Numbered from the stretch's first letter, positions 16,527 through 24,874 are shown. The stretch is DNA of 64,000 nucleotides from Nakamurella panacisegetis (GCF_900104535.1 NZ_LT629710.1:2790001-2854000); one strand, 5' to 3'. Made by a program: numbers and translations. Notes: a model not told the origin generated them from the letters alone.

Positions 16527-17656
16527 CAGCCGCTCACCGCCGGTGCTCCGTACCGGCCGGCGGCGGCCCTGGCCTCGATGCGCGCGACCACCTCGGCGGC
16601 GGTCACCGTGCCGCGGAAGCGGCCGTCCTCGTCGACCACGACGCCGCGCCCGGACGGCGACGACAGGGCCGCGTCGAGCGTGTTGCGCAGGGTCCCGCCC
16701 TCGGTGGCCAAAGTCCCTCCGAGGTTGAGGATGGCCGGGGTGATCTGCATCGACCCGTCATGGACGCCGTGGTCGACGTTGAACCAGCCCTGCGGGCTGT
16801 TCGCGCTGTCGACGACCAGTACCCACCCGTCCTCGGCCGCCCGGACTCCCTCGGCCACCGTGGCGCCGACGGCGACGGTGGTCTCGGACCGGACGGGCAC
16901 CGTGTCGGTCGCGAAGCCGAGGGCACGGTACCCGCGGTCGCGTCCGACGAAGCCGGCCACGAACGAGTTGGCCGGATGGGAGAGCAGCTCGGCCGGGCTG
17001 GCCAACTGGGCCAGCACCCCGCCGACGTTCAGCACAGCGACCTGGTCGCCCAGCTTGATCGCCTCGTCGATGTCATGGGTGACGAAGACGATGGTCTTGC
17101 CGAGTTCGGATTGCAGCCTTAGGAACTCCTGCTGCAGCTGTTCCCGGACGACCGGGTCCACCGCGGAGAACGGCTCGTCCATCAGCATCACCGGCGGGTC
17201 GGCGACCAGGGCCCGGGCCACGCCGACCCGTTGTTGCTGGCCGCCGGACAGCTGAGCCGGATAGCGCTCGGCGAACCGCGCCTCGAGCCCGACCCGCTCC
17301 ATCAGCTCCATGGCCTTGGCCCTGGCCTGTTTCTTGTTGTGTCCGAGCAGGCTGGGCACCGTGATGATGTTGTCCAGGATGGTCCGGTGGGGGAAGAGAC
17401 CGGCATGCTGGATGACGTATCCGATACCCCGTCGCAGGGTGGCCGGCGGCACCTTGCCGGTGTCCTGGTCGTCAAGCCAGATCGTGCCGCCGGACGGTTC
17501 GATCATCCGGTTGATCATGCGCAGCGAGGTCGTCTTGCCGCACCCGGACGGCCCCACGAACACGGTGATCTGCCCGGACGGAGCGGTCAGGCTCAGGTCG
17601 TTGACCGCCACCGTGCCGTCGGGGTACCTCTTGGTCACTGAGTCGAACTTGATCAT
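16526..17656 (-). CDS. OpuC-type ABC transporter ATP-binding protein with CBS domains
   Basis: ATPase of the importer, 376 residues from the ATG at 17656. Walker A is GPSGCGKTTSLRM, the signature LSGGQQQRVGVARAL, Walker B VMLMDEPFSAVD and the switch histidine FVTHDIDEA. A C-terminal part of about 130 residues (from about 235) with AAEDGWVLVVDS and a terminal GVVVDEDGRFRGTV resembles the CBS pair that senses ionic strength or nucleotides in OpuA/OpuC ATPases. An in-frame ATG at 17752 would overlap the iclR stop and add 32 atypical residues; the internal start is preferred but not certain. A tiny ORF precedes it. Confidence 0.92.
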   Translation of the reverse strand: MIKFDSVTKRYPDGTVAVNDLSLTAPSGQITVFVGPSGCGKTTSLRMINRMIEPSGGTIWLDDQDTGKVPPATLRRGIGYVIQHAGLFPHRTILDNIITVPSLLGHNKKQARAKAMELMERVGLEARFAERYPAQLSGGQQQRVGVARALVADPPVMLMDEPFSAVDPVVREQLQQEFLRLQSELGKTIVFVTHDIDEAIKLGDQVAVLNVGGVLAQLASPAELLSHPANSFVAGFVGRDRGYRALGFATDTVPVRSETTVAVGATVAEGVRAAEDGWVLVVDSANSPQGWFNVDHGVHDGSMQITPAILNLGGTLATEGGTLRNTLDAALSSPSGRGVVVDEDGRFRGTVTAAEVVARIEARAAAGRYGAPAVSG

Positions 17657-17670
17657 GCGGACCCCGCCAT
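17653..17670 (-). CDS. Possible five-codon leader ORF before the OpuC ATPase gene
   Basis: ATG GCG GGG TCC GCA TGA (MAGSA) has AGGAG five bases ahead, a better binding site than the ATPase start has. Its stop overlaps the ATPase ATG as ATGA, so reinitiation could couple the two. It could equally be chance, because actinobacterial starts often lack a strong site. Confidence 0.3.
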   Translation of the reverse strand: MAGSA

Positions 17671-17748
17671 GCTCGCTCCTGTTGGTCGGTTGGCTCGTAC
17701 TGCTGCGTCGACGACCGGTGGTCGCCCCGTGCTCGGCATTTCCGTTCC

Positions 17749-18501
17749 TCATCCGGTCTCTGCGATGACGAGCCGGCCCGGGCGGGTCGGCACGGCGAAC
17801 TGTTCGCCGAGGAGACGGGCCTCGGCGCTGACCGCGGCACCGATGCGCGCGGCCTGCTCGTCATCGATACGGTAGGTCGGACCCACGACAGAGATCACGG
17901 CGACCGCCGCCGCCCGTCCTCCGGGGGGCGCCGGCCGACAGACGGGAGCGGCGATGGCGGTGACGTCCGGCTCGACCGCTGACCGCATCACGACGTGGCC
18001 CGATGGGGGCACCTCGCCGCGGAAGGCGGCGCCGGCGGCGGTACCGCGCAACGGGATGCTCCGACCGATCCAGCTGGTGTGCCGGACCGAGTGCAGACCT
18101 TCGACCATGCCGGCGTAGACAGCGGTGTCGGTGGGACCGGGTAGGCACAGGTACGTCGATTCGCTGCAGGCCCCCACGATGCGCTGCAATGCCGGTTCGG
18201 CCGCGACGACCAGGGCCTGTCGGCTCAGGGCGGCCGCGCCGAGCTGGATCAGCCGCGGCCCGGCCCGGAACAGCCCGCGCTCGTCCCGGCTGACCAGGTT
18301 CGAGGTCTCCAGGGTGCGCAGGAGGCGGAGGGCGGTGCTGGGGGCCAGACCGGCGCGTCGTGCGCACTCGGCCAGGCCGATCTCGCCCTGGTCGCAGACC
18401 TCGGCCAGCAGATCCATCGCGCGTTCGACGGCACGGGTGGACGACGAAGGGCCGGAAGCCAACATTCGCGCGGGAAGTCCGTTCGTGGATACTTCGGTCA
18501 T
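17749..18501 (-). CDS. IclR-family transcriptional regulator
   Basis: A 250-residue regulator with an N-terminal winged helix (SSSTRAVERAMDLLAEV, helix-turn-helix ARRAGLAPSTALRLLRTL) and a C-terminal IclR effector domain beginning about residue 100. ATG at 18501 is preferred to an upstream TTG (18543), whose extension has no domain sense. It is the first gene of the OpuC-type operon and is divergent from the ammonia-lyase-like gene over a 174-bp gap. IclR proteins in this position usually respond to the substrate of the neighbouring catabolic genes. Confidence 0.93.
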   Translation of the reverse strand: MTEVSTNGLPARMLASGPSSSTRAVERAMDLLAEVCDQGEIGLAECARRAGLAPSTALRLLRTLETSNLVSRDERGLFRAGPRLIQLGAAALSRQALVVAAEPALQRIVGACSESTYLCLPGPTDTAVYAGMVEGLHSVRHTSWIGRSIPLRGTAAGAAFRGEVPPSGHVVMRSAVEPDVTAIAAPVCRPAPPGGRAAAVAVISVVGPTYRIDDEQAARIGAAVSAEARLLGEQFAVPTRPGRLVIAETG

Positions 18502-18624
18502 CCGAGGCTTCTTTCTTGCCAACCAGCGGAAGAATGCTGCCAACGAGTGAAACCTTGGCCCGGCGCGGATCGTCCGTCAAGACCTACCGGGGTTCGTGAC
18601 AATGGCGTTACACCGCTTTCATCC

Positions 18625-18641
18625 GGGCCGGTCACCGGCCC
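18625..18641. promoter_or_regulatory. Inverted repeat between iclR and the lyase-like gene
   Basis: GGGCCGG-TCA-CCGGCCC, a perfect 7-bp inverted repeat in the divergent promoter region, 34 bp ahead of the lyase-like start. It could be a regulator site or an RNA hairpin; no consensus IclR box was recognised. Confidence 0.35.
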
Positions 18642-18675
18642 GAGGACCGAGACGACGACGAAATGGGAAGGCAAC

Positions 18676-20211
18676 GTGGGTACTGCTGATCAGGCCGGGA
18701 GCGGATCCGGCGTCGAGCCGTTGGTGGTCGACGGCCGTTCCCTGACCGTCGCCGGTATCCGTTCGGCCGCGTTTCGAACCCGGCCGATCGAGTTGGCGGT
18801 CACCGGCCGCGAGCGGGCTCGGCGGTCGCAGGAGTTCGCCGACCGCACCGCGGGCGAGCGTCCGCTGTACGGCCGCTCGACCGGCGTCGGCGCGAACCGC
18901 ACAGTCTCAGTTCCGGGTGATTCGGGCGATCATGCCGTCCGGCTGCTGCGCAGCCACGCCGCGTCGACCGGCGAGCGGCGGTCGCCCGAGCGGGTGCGCG
19001 CCATGCTCGTGGTGCGGTTGAACCAGCTGGCCACCGGCGGCAGCGGCGTGGACCCGCAGGTCCTGGACGGATTGGTCGCGATGATCGCCGACGACGCCCT
19101 GCCCGCGGTCCGGGAGCTGGGCAGCATCGGCACCGGTGACCTGTCCGCCCTGGCCACCACGGCCTTGGCGCTGATGGGGGAGGGCCCGACCTCCTCGCCG
19201 GTGCGGCACATCACCGGCTTCGGGCCGGCCGATGGTCTGGCGTTCATTTCCAGCAACGCGGCGGTGATCGCCGACGCCGCGCTGGCCGTGTCCTCGATCC
19301 AGGAGTCCGCCGCTGCCGCTCTCGTGGTCGCGGCACTTACCTTCCACGCGGTCGACGGCAACGCCGAGGCGTACTCCGACGGGGCCCTGCGCACCACGCC
19401 GTTCGCCGGAGCGGCGGACGCGGCCCGGACGATGCGCTCACTGATCGGGGCCGACCCGTTCGGCAGTCGCCGGTCGGGGCCGTCCGGACGGGCGGCCGCG
19501 CGGATCCAGGATCCGTTCGGTCTGCGAGCGATCCCACAGGTCAACGGCCCGGTACTGGATCGCGTGGCCGAGGCCGCCGAGGTGGTCTCGAGACTGGCCA
19601 ACGCGCCGACCGAGAACCCGTTGGTCGCCGTCGACGACGCCGATCCCACTGGCGGTGTGGTGGCTCACCACGCCGGCTTCCACCAGGCCTACCTGCAGAT
19701 GGCGCTGGACTCGTTGGCCCTGGCGGTGGCGCAGAGTGGCCAGCTCGTGCTGGCCCGGATGGCCACGCTGATCGAGCCGTCCTTCACCGGGCTCCCGCCG
19801 TTCCTCGGCGACGGTACGCCCGGCGCATCCGGGGTGATGGTCTGCGAGTACGTGGCCGCCTCGGCGCTCGGGGCGATGCGGGCGGCTGCGGCGCCGGCCG
19901 GCCTCCAGACCGTGACCCTGTCTCGCGGCGTGGAGGAGGACGCCTCGTTCGCGTCGCTCGCGGCCACGCAGTGCCTGACGATTGCCGATCGGTACCGGCA
20001 ACTGGTGGCCTGCGAGCTGGTGACGGCCGTGCGGGCCCTGCGCATGCTCGACCGGCCGCCCGCGGGGCGCATCGAGGAGATCCTGGCTCGGTGCGCGGCC
20101 CTGCCGACGGATCTCCGCGACCGGGATCTCACCGAGGACCTAGCCCTGGCCATCGACCTGCTCCCGGCGTTGGCCGAGCTGACCGGTCGGCCCGCCCCGG
20201 CCCGGTCTTAG
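18676..20211 (+). CDS. Aromatic amino acid ammonia-lyase family protein with altered MIO triplet
   Basis: A 511-residue member of the histidine/phenylalanine ammonia-lyase superfamily, normal HAL length. Conserved landmarks: YGRSTGVGANR near residue 65 (catalytic-loop tyrosine), GSIGTGDLSALA near 149, QDPFGLRAIPQVNG near 278 and NAPTENPLVAVDD near 314. The usual Ala-Ser-Gly that self-cyclises into the MIO electrophile is replaced by G152-T153-G154 and the loop is one residue shorter. The DNA reads cleanly, so no frameshift explains it. GTG at 18676 has GGGAAGG ahead. Divergence from an IclR/OpuC operon suggests it acts on the imported compound, perhaps a trimethylammonium amino acid such as ergothioneine or hercynine; other lyase substrates or a non-catalytic role remain possible. 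Confidence 0.85.
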   Translation: MGTADQAGSGSGVEPLVVDGRSLTVAGIRSAAFRTRPIELAVTGRERARRSQEFADRTAGERPLYGRSTGVGANRTVSVPGDSGDHAVRLLRSHAASTGERRSPERVRAMLVVRLNQLATGGSGVDPQVLDGLVAMIADDALPAVRELGSIGTGDLSALATTALALMGEGPTSSPVRHITGFGPADGLAFISSNAAVIADAALAVSSIQESAAAALVVAALTFHAVDGNAEAYSDGALRTTPFAGAADAARTMRSLIGADPFGSRRSGPSGRAAARIQDPFGLRAIPQVNGPVLDRVAEAAEVVSRLANAPTENPLVAVDDADPTGGVVAHHAGFHQAYLQMALDSLALAVAQSGQLVLARMATLIEPSFTGLPPFLGDGTPGASGVMVCEYVAASALGAMRAAAAPAGLQTVTLSRGVEEDASFASLAATQCLTIADRYRQLVACELVTAVRALRMLDRPPAGRIEEILARCAALPTDLRDRDLTEDLALAIDLLPALAELTGRPAPARS

Positions 20212-20260
20212 GAGTACGGCGGCCGGCGGTGCGCTGGACAGGCTCGCCGGCCGGCGCAGC

Positions 20261-20914
20261 TCAGATCATGTCGTCCAACGGGCGTAGCTCGTCGGCATAG
20301 GAGACGGACCGGCGGCGCAGCATGCCGTTGCCGCTGACCGTGTACTGGCCCATCCGCCACAGCGGGGGCGAGTACGCGTGGATCGACACGCTCCCCGCGT
20401 CGCGGCCGGTCAGGCGATGGATGTGGTCCGGGCCGAAGGCGAATACCAAGCCGTCCTGGACGTCGGTGGACATGCTCGGGGCGCCGACGGCCAGGTTGTG
20501 CTCGGTCAGGCAACCCTGGGTGACGGCGACGGCACCCGAGGAGATGTCGTGGTCGTGCCAGCCGGTGTCGTTCTGCGGCGTCCAGCACAGCACCCAGATG
20601 TCCACGTGGGTGTCGCGGTGCAGGGAGACGTAGTGCCGTTTGTCGTCGGAGAACGCGACGTGCTCGGCCCATCGATTGGTGTCCGCCGCGATCCCGGCGG
20701 CGAGTTCGCGCAGTTCCTCCGAGTCCAGGTCCCGGCCGGGCAGGTTCTCCAGGGTGATGCCGCCGGTGGCGTTGGCCACCACGTCGGCGATGAGCCTCGC
20801 GCCGTTGACCGGACGGCCTTCGGTGGACGGCAGCGTGACGATGGTGGCCGCCTCGTCCGCGAGGTCGTCGGGAAGTCGGGATGGAACGACGGCGGTGACT
20901 GCGGGAACGGTCAT
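20261..20914 (-). CDS. Cysteine dioxygenase-like cupin
   Basis: A 217-residue protein of the cysteine/3-mercaptopropionate dioxygenase family, mononuclear iron enzymes that oxidise a thiol to a sulfinate. The three iron histidines appear as H120 and H122 in GWHDHDISSGAVAV and H166 in DHIHRL. A glycine (G127) occupies the position of the mammalian cross-linked cysteine, as in bacterial members. ATG at 20914 overlaps the stop of the upstream amidohydrolase (ATGA) and has AAGGAGG ahead; the longer open frame upstream is overlap. Its true thiol substrate is unknown. Confidence 0.88.
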   Translation of the reverse strand: MTVPAVTAVVPSRLPDDLADEAATIVTLPSTEGRPVNGARLIADVVANATGGITLENLPGRDLDSEELRELAAGIAADTNRWAEHVAFSDDKRHYVSLHRDTHVDIWVLCWTPQNDTGWHDHDISSGAVAVTQGCLTEHNLAVGAPSMSTDVQDGLVFAFGPDHIHRLTGRDAGSVSIHAYSPPLWRMGQYTVSGNGMLRRRSVSYADELRPLDDMI

Positions 20915-21822
20915 GCTGGGCCTCCTTCGAGCAGGCGGGTGGGGTTGGCGACGCTGAAGGCGTGGTCGGCGGCGTCGCCCATGCGGAATTGGGTCGGTCC
21001 CGCGTACGGCCGGTCGGTGCCGTTGACGACGACGTCGATGCCGAGCACCCGGACCAGGGCGTCGACGGCCCTGGCCCCGTAGGACGAGGTCTCCACGAAG
21101 GTCAGACGGTCGATCGGCGCCGGGTTGCCGCCGCCGCGGACGGAGAACCGTTCGTGGTGGACCGGAGCCAGGCCGCCGCCGGCGACGAAGCAGATGCGGA
21201 GTTGCGGGAGCATGGGCCGTCCCGCCACCTGCCACGACCACCAGGACGCCGTCATCTGGGCCGTGTAGTCGACCACGGCCGGCCACCAGGACGGGAGCTC
21301 CTCGGCCTCCGCGGAGGGCGCGACCGGACCCGGGTGGACCAGCACCGGCTTGTCGGCCTCCTCGCAGACGCGCAACACCGGGGCCAGCCGCTCGACGGCC
21401 CGTGGGGTGCGCATCGACGTGGCCGGGATCTGCAGCCCGACGAAGCCGTCGGCCAGCCGTGCGGCCAGTCCGGCGAGGTCCGGTTCGGTGCTGTGCACCG
21501 CGGCCCAGGCCCGGAACGGCGTCGGGAGGGCGGCGGCGCCCCGGTGGTACGCGTCCAGCAGGGGTTCGGCCACGTCCACCGGGAGCGCCTCGATGCCCAG
21601 GGGACTGGACAGAGACACGATGGCAATGGCCAGATCGGGGTCCAACGCTCGCCGGGCGGCCGGATCGTGGTCCTGGGGGCGCACCTGGAACGGCGGTTCG
21701 CCGGGTAGGGCCAGAGTCCATCCGTCGAGGCGCGGGTAGGAGTCCGACCGGCGGAGGGCGTCGATGAATGTCCGCGGCCACAGATGCTGGTGAACATCGA
21801 TGGCGCCCGCGATCCTCCCCAC
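20911..21822 (-). CDS. Amidohydrolase family 2 (metal-dependent hydrolase)
   Basis: A 303-residue TIM-barrel hydrolase. Metal-site landmarks are DVHQH near the N-terminus, PVLVHPGP in the middle and NGTDRPYA near the C-terminus (barrel-end aspartate). The GTG at 21822 is chosen because AGAAGGAGG lies five bases upstream; an earlier GTG at 21858 would put the start inside the 40-bp palindrome and lacks a binding site. First gene of a two-gene operon with the cupin. Family 2 enzymes hydrolyse amides or decarboxylate, often in ring or side-chain catabolism; substrate not known. Confidence 0.85.
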   Translation of the reverse strand: MGRIAGAIDVHQHLWPRTFIDALRRSDSYPRLDGWTLALPGEPPFQVRPQDHDPAARRALDPDLAIAIVSLSSPLGIEALPVDVAEPLLDAYHRGAAALPTPFRAWAAVHSTEPDLAGLAARLADGFVGLQIPATSMRTPRAVERLAPVLRVCEEADKPVLVHPGPVAPSAEAEELPSWWPAVVDYTAQMTASWWSWQVAGRPMLPQLRICFVAGGGLAPVHHERFSVRGGGNPAPIDRLTFVETSSYGARAVDALVRVLGIDVVVNGTDRPYAGPTQFRMGDAADHAFSVANPTRLLEGGPA

Positions 21823-21844
21823 CGGCGCCTCCTTCTGAACTGCA

Positions 21845-21884
21845 GTGAAGCGGTTCACTGATACGTATCAGTGAACCGCTTCAC
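21845..21884. promoter_or_regulatory. Perfect 40-bp palindrome with paired LacI-type operators
   Basis: Each arm is GTGAAGCGGTTCACTGATAC, centred between 21864 and 21865. Each arm contains a LacI-type half-symmetric 12-mer (TGAAGCGGTTCA at 21846-21857, TGAACCGCTTCA at 21872-21883), and the centre TGATACGTATCA is a third CG-centred 12-mer. It is 22 bp ahead of the amidohydrolase start and about 170 bp ahead of divergent lacI, so it is probably that regulator's operator. Confidence 0.8.
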
Positions 21885-22053
21885 CAGATGCCTGTCAAGC
21901 CCGGTGACGCCCACGAAACGAGCTGTTTACCAGTGGCGTAGCAGGTGGAGACGCCCGGTTCGGGCCGCTCCCTGCATCAGCGCCTGCCCCGTCCAGCCGG
22001 GCTGGCTGACTGCTTCCGGGCTCATTGTCGGCGCCAACGGCTACCGTGATTGA

Positions 22054-23097
22054 ATGCCCGACCGCCGCCGCCGGCCGACCCTCAAGGACATCGCCGAGGA
22101 GACCGGCTTGTCGGCGGCCGCCGTTTCCTATGCGCTGCGCGGCCTGCAGGTACCGGTGGAGACGCAGGACCGGGTGCGTGAAGCAGCCGAGCGACTGGGC
22201 TATCAGGCGGATCCGATCGCCCGGGCCCTCGCCTCCGGGCGGACGGGCAACGTCGGGCTCCTCTGTGGGTCGCTGGAGGACATCTGGCAGCAGGGCGTCG
22301 CCGCCGCTCTTGGGCGAGGTCTGCTCCAGGCCGGCCGGCAGGCGCTGATCGTGGATGCGACCAACAGCCCCGAGCAGGAGCGGACGCTGGCTGCGCGGCT
22401 GGTCGACCAGCGGGTCGATGCACTGATCGCCATGCCCATCGACCCGAAGGCCGCTCACTGGGCGGGCATCGCCGAACGGGTGGTGCTGGTGTCGATCGGG
22501 GATGGGCTGCCCGGGGCGGCTACCGCGGCGGAGGTGGTGTTCGACAACGAGGCGGCCGTCGCCGACGCACTGCGCGAGCTGGCCAACGCCGGGCATCGTC
22601 GGGTCGCCGTCCTGACCTCCATGAGCGAGAGCACCCCGGACCGTCCGGCCGAGGCGGTCGTGCACCGGGTCGGCCCGGCCCTGGGTATCGACGTCCGCCT
22701 GGTCACCGCTCCGCACGACCTGCAGGGCGCCACGGCCGCTGCCTGGCGCCTGCTCAGCGCGGCCGACCGACCGACGGGGGTGCTGTGCCTGTCCGATTCG
22801 CTGGCGTACGGCGTCTACGCGGCCGCCCGTGAGCTCGGCCTCGCACTGCCCCAGGACGTCTCGGTCATGGGGTTCGACGACCATCCGCTGTCGGCGCTGC
22901 TGACCCCGCCGCTGTCCAGCTATCGGTGGCCGGTGGAGGAACTGGTGACCACAGTCGTCCGGCGGACCGTCGAGGCCATCGAGCAGGGCAGCACCGGACG
23001 GCGTCGGGTGCTGGTGGCCCAGCCCCGCCGCCGCGGATCGGTCGCTCCGCCGCCCGTCCCGGCGGCGGCCGGCGTGGCCGAGGGGACCCCATCGTGA
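22054..23097 (+). CDS. LacI-family transcriptional regulator
   Basis: A 347-residue repressor-type protein with the LacI helix-turn-helix TLKDIAEETGLSAAAVSYAL and hinge helix (ARALASGRTG), then a periplasmic-binding-fold sensor domain (SVMGFDDHPLSALLTPPLSS near the C-terminus). It is divergent from the amidohydrolase-cupin pair and faces a palindromic operator, so it most likely regulates that operon and itself. The C-terminus has a Pro/Ala tail. Ligand unknown; LacI members mostly bind sugars or nucleosides, but not always. Confidence 0.93.
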   Translation: MPDRRRRPTLKDIAEETGLSAAAVSYALRGLQVPVETQDRVREAAERLGYQADPIARALASGRTGNVGLLCGSLEDIWQQGVAAALGRGLLQAGRQALIVDATNSPEQERTLAARLVDQRVDALIAMPIDPKAAHWAGIAERVVLVSIGDGLPGAATAAEVVFDNEAAVADALRELANAGHRRVAVLTSMSESTPDRPAEAVVHRVGPALGIDVRLVTAPHDLQGATAAAWRLLSAADRPTGVLCLSDSLAYGVYAAARELGLALPQDVSVMGFDDHPLSALLTPPLSSYRWPVEELVTTVVRRTVEAIEQGSTGRRRVLVAQPRRRGSVAPPPVPAAAGVAEGTPS

Positions 23098-23283
23098 ACG
23101 CGTCCCGGGACGACGGTTCGCCGGTCGGGCCGACCGTGCCCTACACTTGACCTCTCTGGGGTGTATTCGAGCCTGCCTGCGTCCAACGGGCCGGACGGGT
23201 GCATCCCGGATCTGCGAATACCGCCGGTGCGGATTGGCAGTAGGCGGTAGGTGCAGGGCCCAGATGTGCAGCGAGATGTACAG

Positions 23284-23356
<73 letters not shown>

Positions 23357-23437
23357 CCCAGAACGAGCAGTACGACCGGTACGACGGCGAGGGCCGCAGG
23401 GTCCTCGTCACGCCAGAGCACGAGACGAGGACCACGA

Positions 23438-23959
23438 GTGAGCGACGATTCCGAGGCGGGCGAGGGCCGTGCCGTACCTCCGGCTGGCGACACCCCCGAC
23501 GACGCCGTCGTGGAGGCCGGTTCGACCGACTCGACCGAGTCGGATGTGAACCTGGTGAAGGAGTCCGCGAGTGAGCAGCCGGAGGCCGTCGAGGTCTCCG
23601 AGTCCGACGACGAGGAGGGTGCTGCGGCGCCCGTCCGCGAGTCGGCCCTGGTCGGTGCGTCGGCCGGATCGGCCCGTGCGGCCGCCCGCCGTAGCGGCGT
23701 CCGCGCCGGCACCACCGCGGCGAAGGGCGCCGCCACCCGGGCTCGCGACACTGGTCGTGATTCCCGAGGCAGTTTGTTCGCACGTCTGCGTCGGTTCCTC
23801 CGGGAAGTCGTCGCCGAATTGCGGAAGGTCATCTGGCCCGCCCGGAACCAGATGGTCACCTACACCATCGTCGTGATCGTCTTCGTCGTTGTCATGGTGG
23901 CTCTCACAGCCGGCCTCGACCTGCTGTTCGCCAAGGGCGTGCTGACGATCTTCGGCTGA
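23438..23959 (+). CDS. secE: Preprotein translocase subunit SecE, long N-terminal form
   Basis: Inner-membrane SecE of the SecYEG channel, 173 residues. The C-terminal third carries the conserved amphipathic helix FLREVVAELRKVIWPARNQM and one transmembrane helix. About 105 acidic and Ala-rich residues precede it, a length common in actinobacteria. GTG at 23438 follows GACGAGGACC; the earlier part of the open frame overlaps tRNA-Trp and is rejected. nusG follows. Confidence 0.95.
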   Translation: MSDDSEAGEGRAVPPAGDTPDDAVVEAGSTDSTESDVNLVKESASEQPEAVEVSESDDEEGAAAPVRESALVGASAGSARAAARRSGVRAGTTAAKGAATRARDTGRDSRGSLFARLRRFLREVVAELRKVIWPARNQMVTYTIVVIVFVVVMVALTAGLDLLFAKGVLTIFG

Positions 23960-24085
23960 TCGTCCGCCGTTCCGGCGAGCGGTGGATCGGCCAGTACCGC
24001 CGGCATTACCCCATGTGCCGCGTTCATCGACGATGACCGCAGCCAACACGCAGTTGTGAAGCCAGATGAGGAAGTGAGTTCCACC

Positions 24086-24874
24086 GTGTCGAGCCCTGTC
24101 GATTCCACCGGCAACCCAGAGTTGGCCGAGGACGTGTCGACCGACGAGACCACCGGCGATGCCGAGTTGGTTCTTGCCGACGACGAGAACAACGGGGAAC
24201 CTGCCGTTGAAGCCGCGCCCGCCGAAGACGCGCCCGAGTCGGCTCCGGCTGACATCGACGCCGAACCGGTCGACCCCATCGCGGAGCTGAAGGCGTCTCT
24301 TCGCCGTGCGGCGGGCGAGTGGTACGTCGTGCACTCCTACGCCGGCTACGAGAACAAGGTCAAGACCAACCTCGAGACCCGGATCAAGTCCCTGGACATG
24401 GAGGAGTACATCTTCCAGATCGAGGTCCCGACCGAAGAGGTCACCGAGATCAAGAACGGCCAGCGCAAGCAGGTCCAGCGCAAGGTCTACCCGGGCTACA
24501 TCCTGGTCCGCATGGATCTGACCGACGCGTCCTGGAGTGCTGTCCGGAACACTCCGGGCGTCACCGGCTTCGTCGGGGCCACGGCCCAGCGGCCCTCGCC
24601 GCTGTCGATCGACGACGTCGTGAAGATCCTGGTCCCGGCCGCGCCGAAGAAGGCCGCCGCCGGCGAAGGGAATGTGACGGCCGGCTCGAGCGTCCGTACC
24701 GAGGTCGACTTCTCCGTCGGCGAGTCGGTCACGGTCATGGACGGCCCGTTCGCGACCTTGCCGGCCACCATCAACGAGGTCAACGCCGACGCCCAGAAGC
24801 TCAAGGTGCTCGTGTCGATCTTCGGTCGTGAGACTCCCGTCGAGCTGTCGTTCTCCCAGGTCGCCAAGATCTGA
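24086..24874 (+). CDS. nusG: Transcription termination/antitermination protein NusG
   Basis: RNA-polymerase-binding factor that controls pausing and Rho coupling. An acidic N-terminal extension of about 75 residues precedes the NGN domain ([29 protein letters not shown]) and a C-terminal KOW domain ([19 protein letters not shown]). Possible GTG starts are 24056, 24074 and 24086; 24086 has the best-spaced AAGTGAG, but the choice is uncertain by ten residues. Part of the usual secE-nusG-rplK-rplA series. Confidence 0.95.
   Translation: MSSPVDSTGNPELAEDVSTDETTGDAELVLADDENNGEPAVEAAPAEDAPESAPADIDAEPVDPIAELKASLRRAAGEWYVVHSYAGYENKVKTNLETRIKSLDMEEYIFQIEVPTEEVTEIKNGQRKQVQRKVYPGYILVRMDLTDASWSAVRNTPGVTGFVGATAQRPSPLSIDDVVKILVPAAPKKAAAGEGNVTAGSSVRTEVDFSVGESVTVMDGPFATLPATINEVNADAQKLKVLVSIFGRETPVELSFSQVAKI

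Noticed and set aside
21856-21858. GTG inside the palindrome as the amidohydrolase start
   Set aside because: No ribosome site ahead; the GTG at 21822 has AGAAGGAGG at good spacing.
13683-23283. Integrated phage or transposon as source of the accessory block
   Set aside because: No integrase, transposase, phage structural gene or clear attachment duplication was seen.
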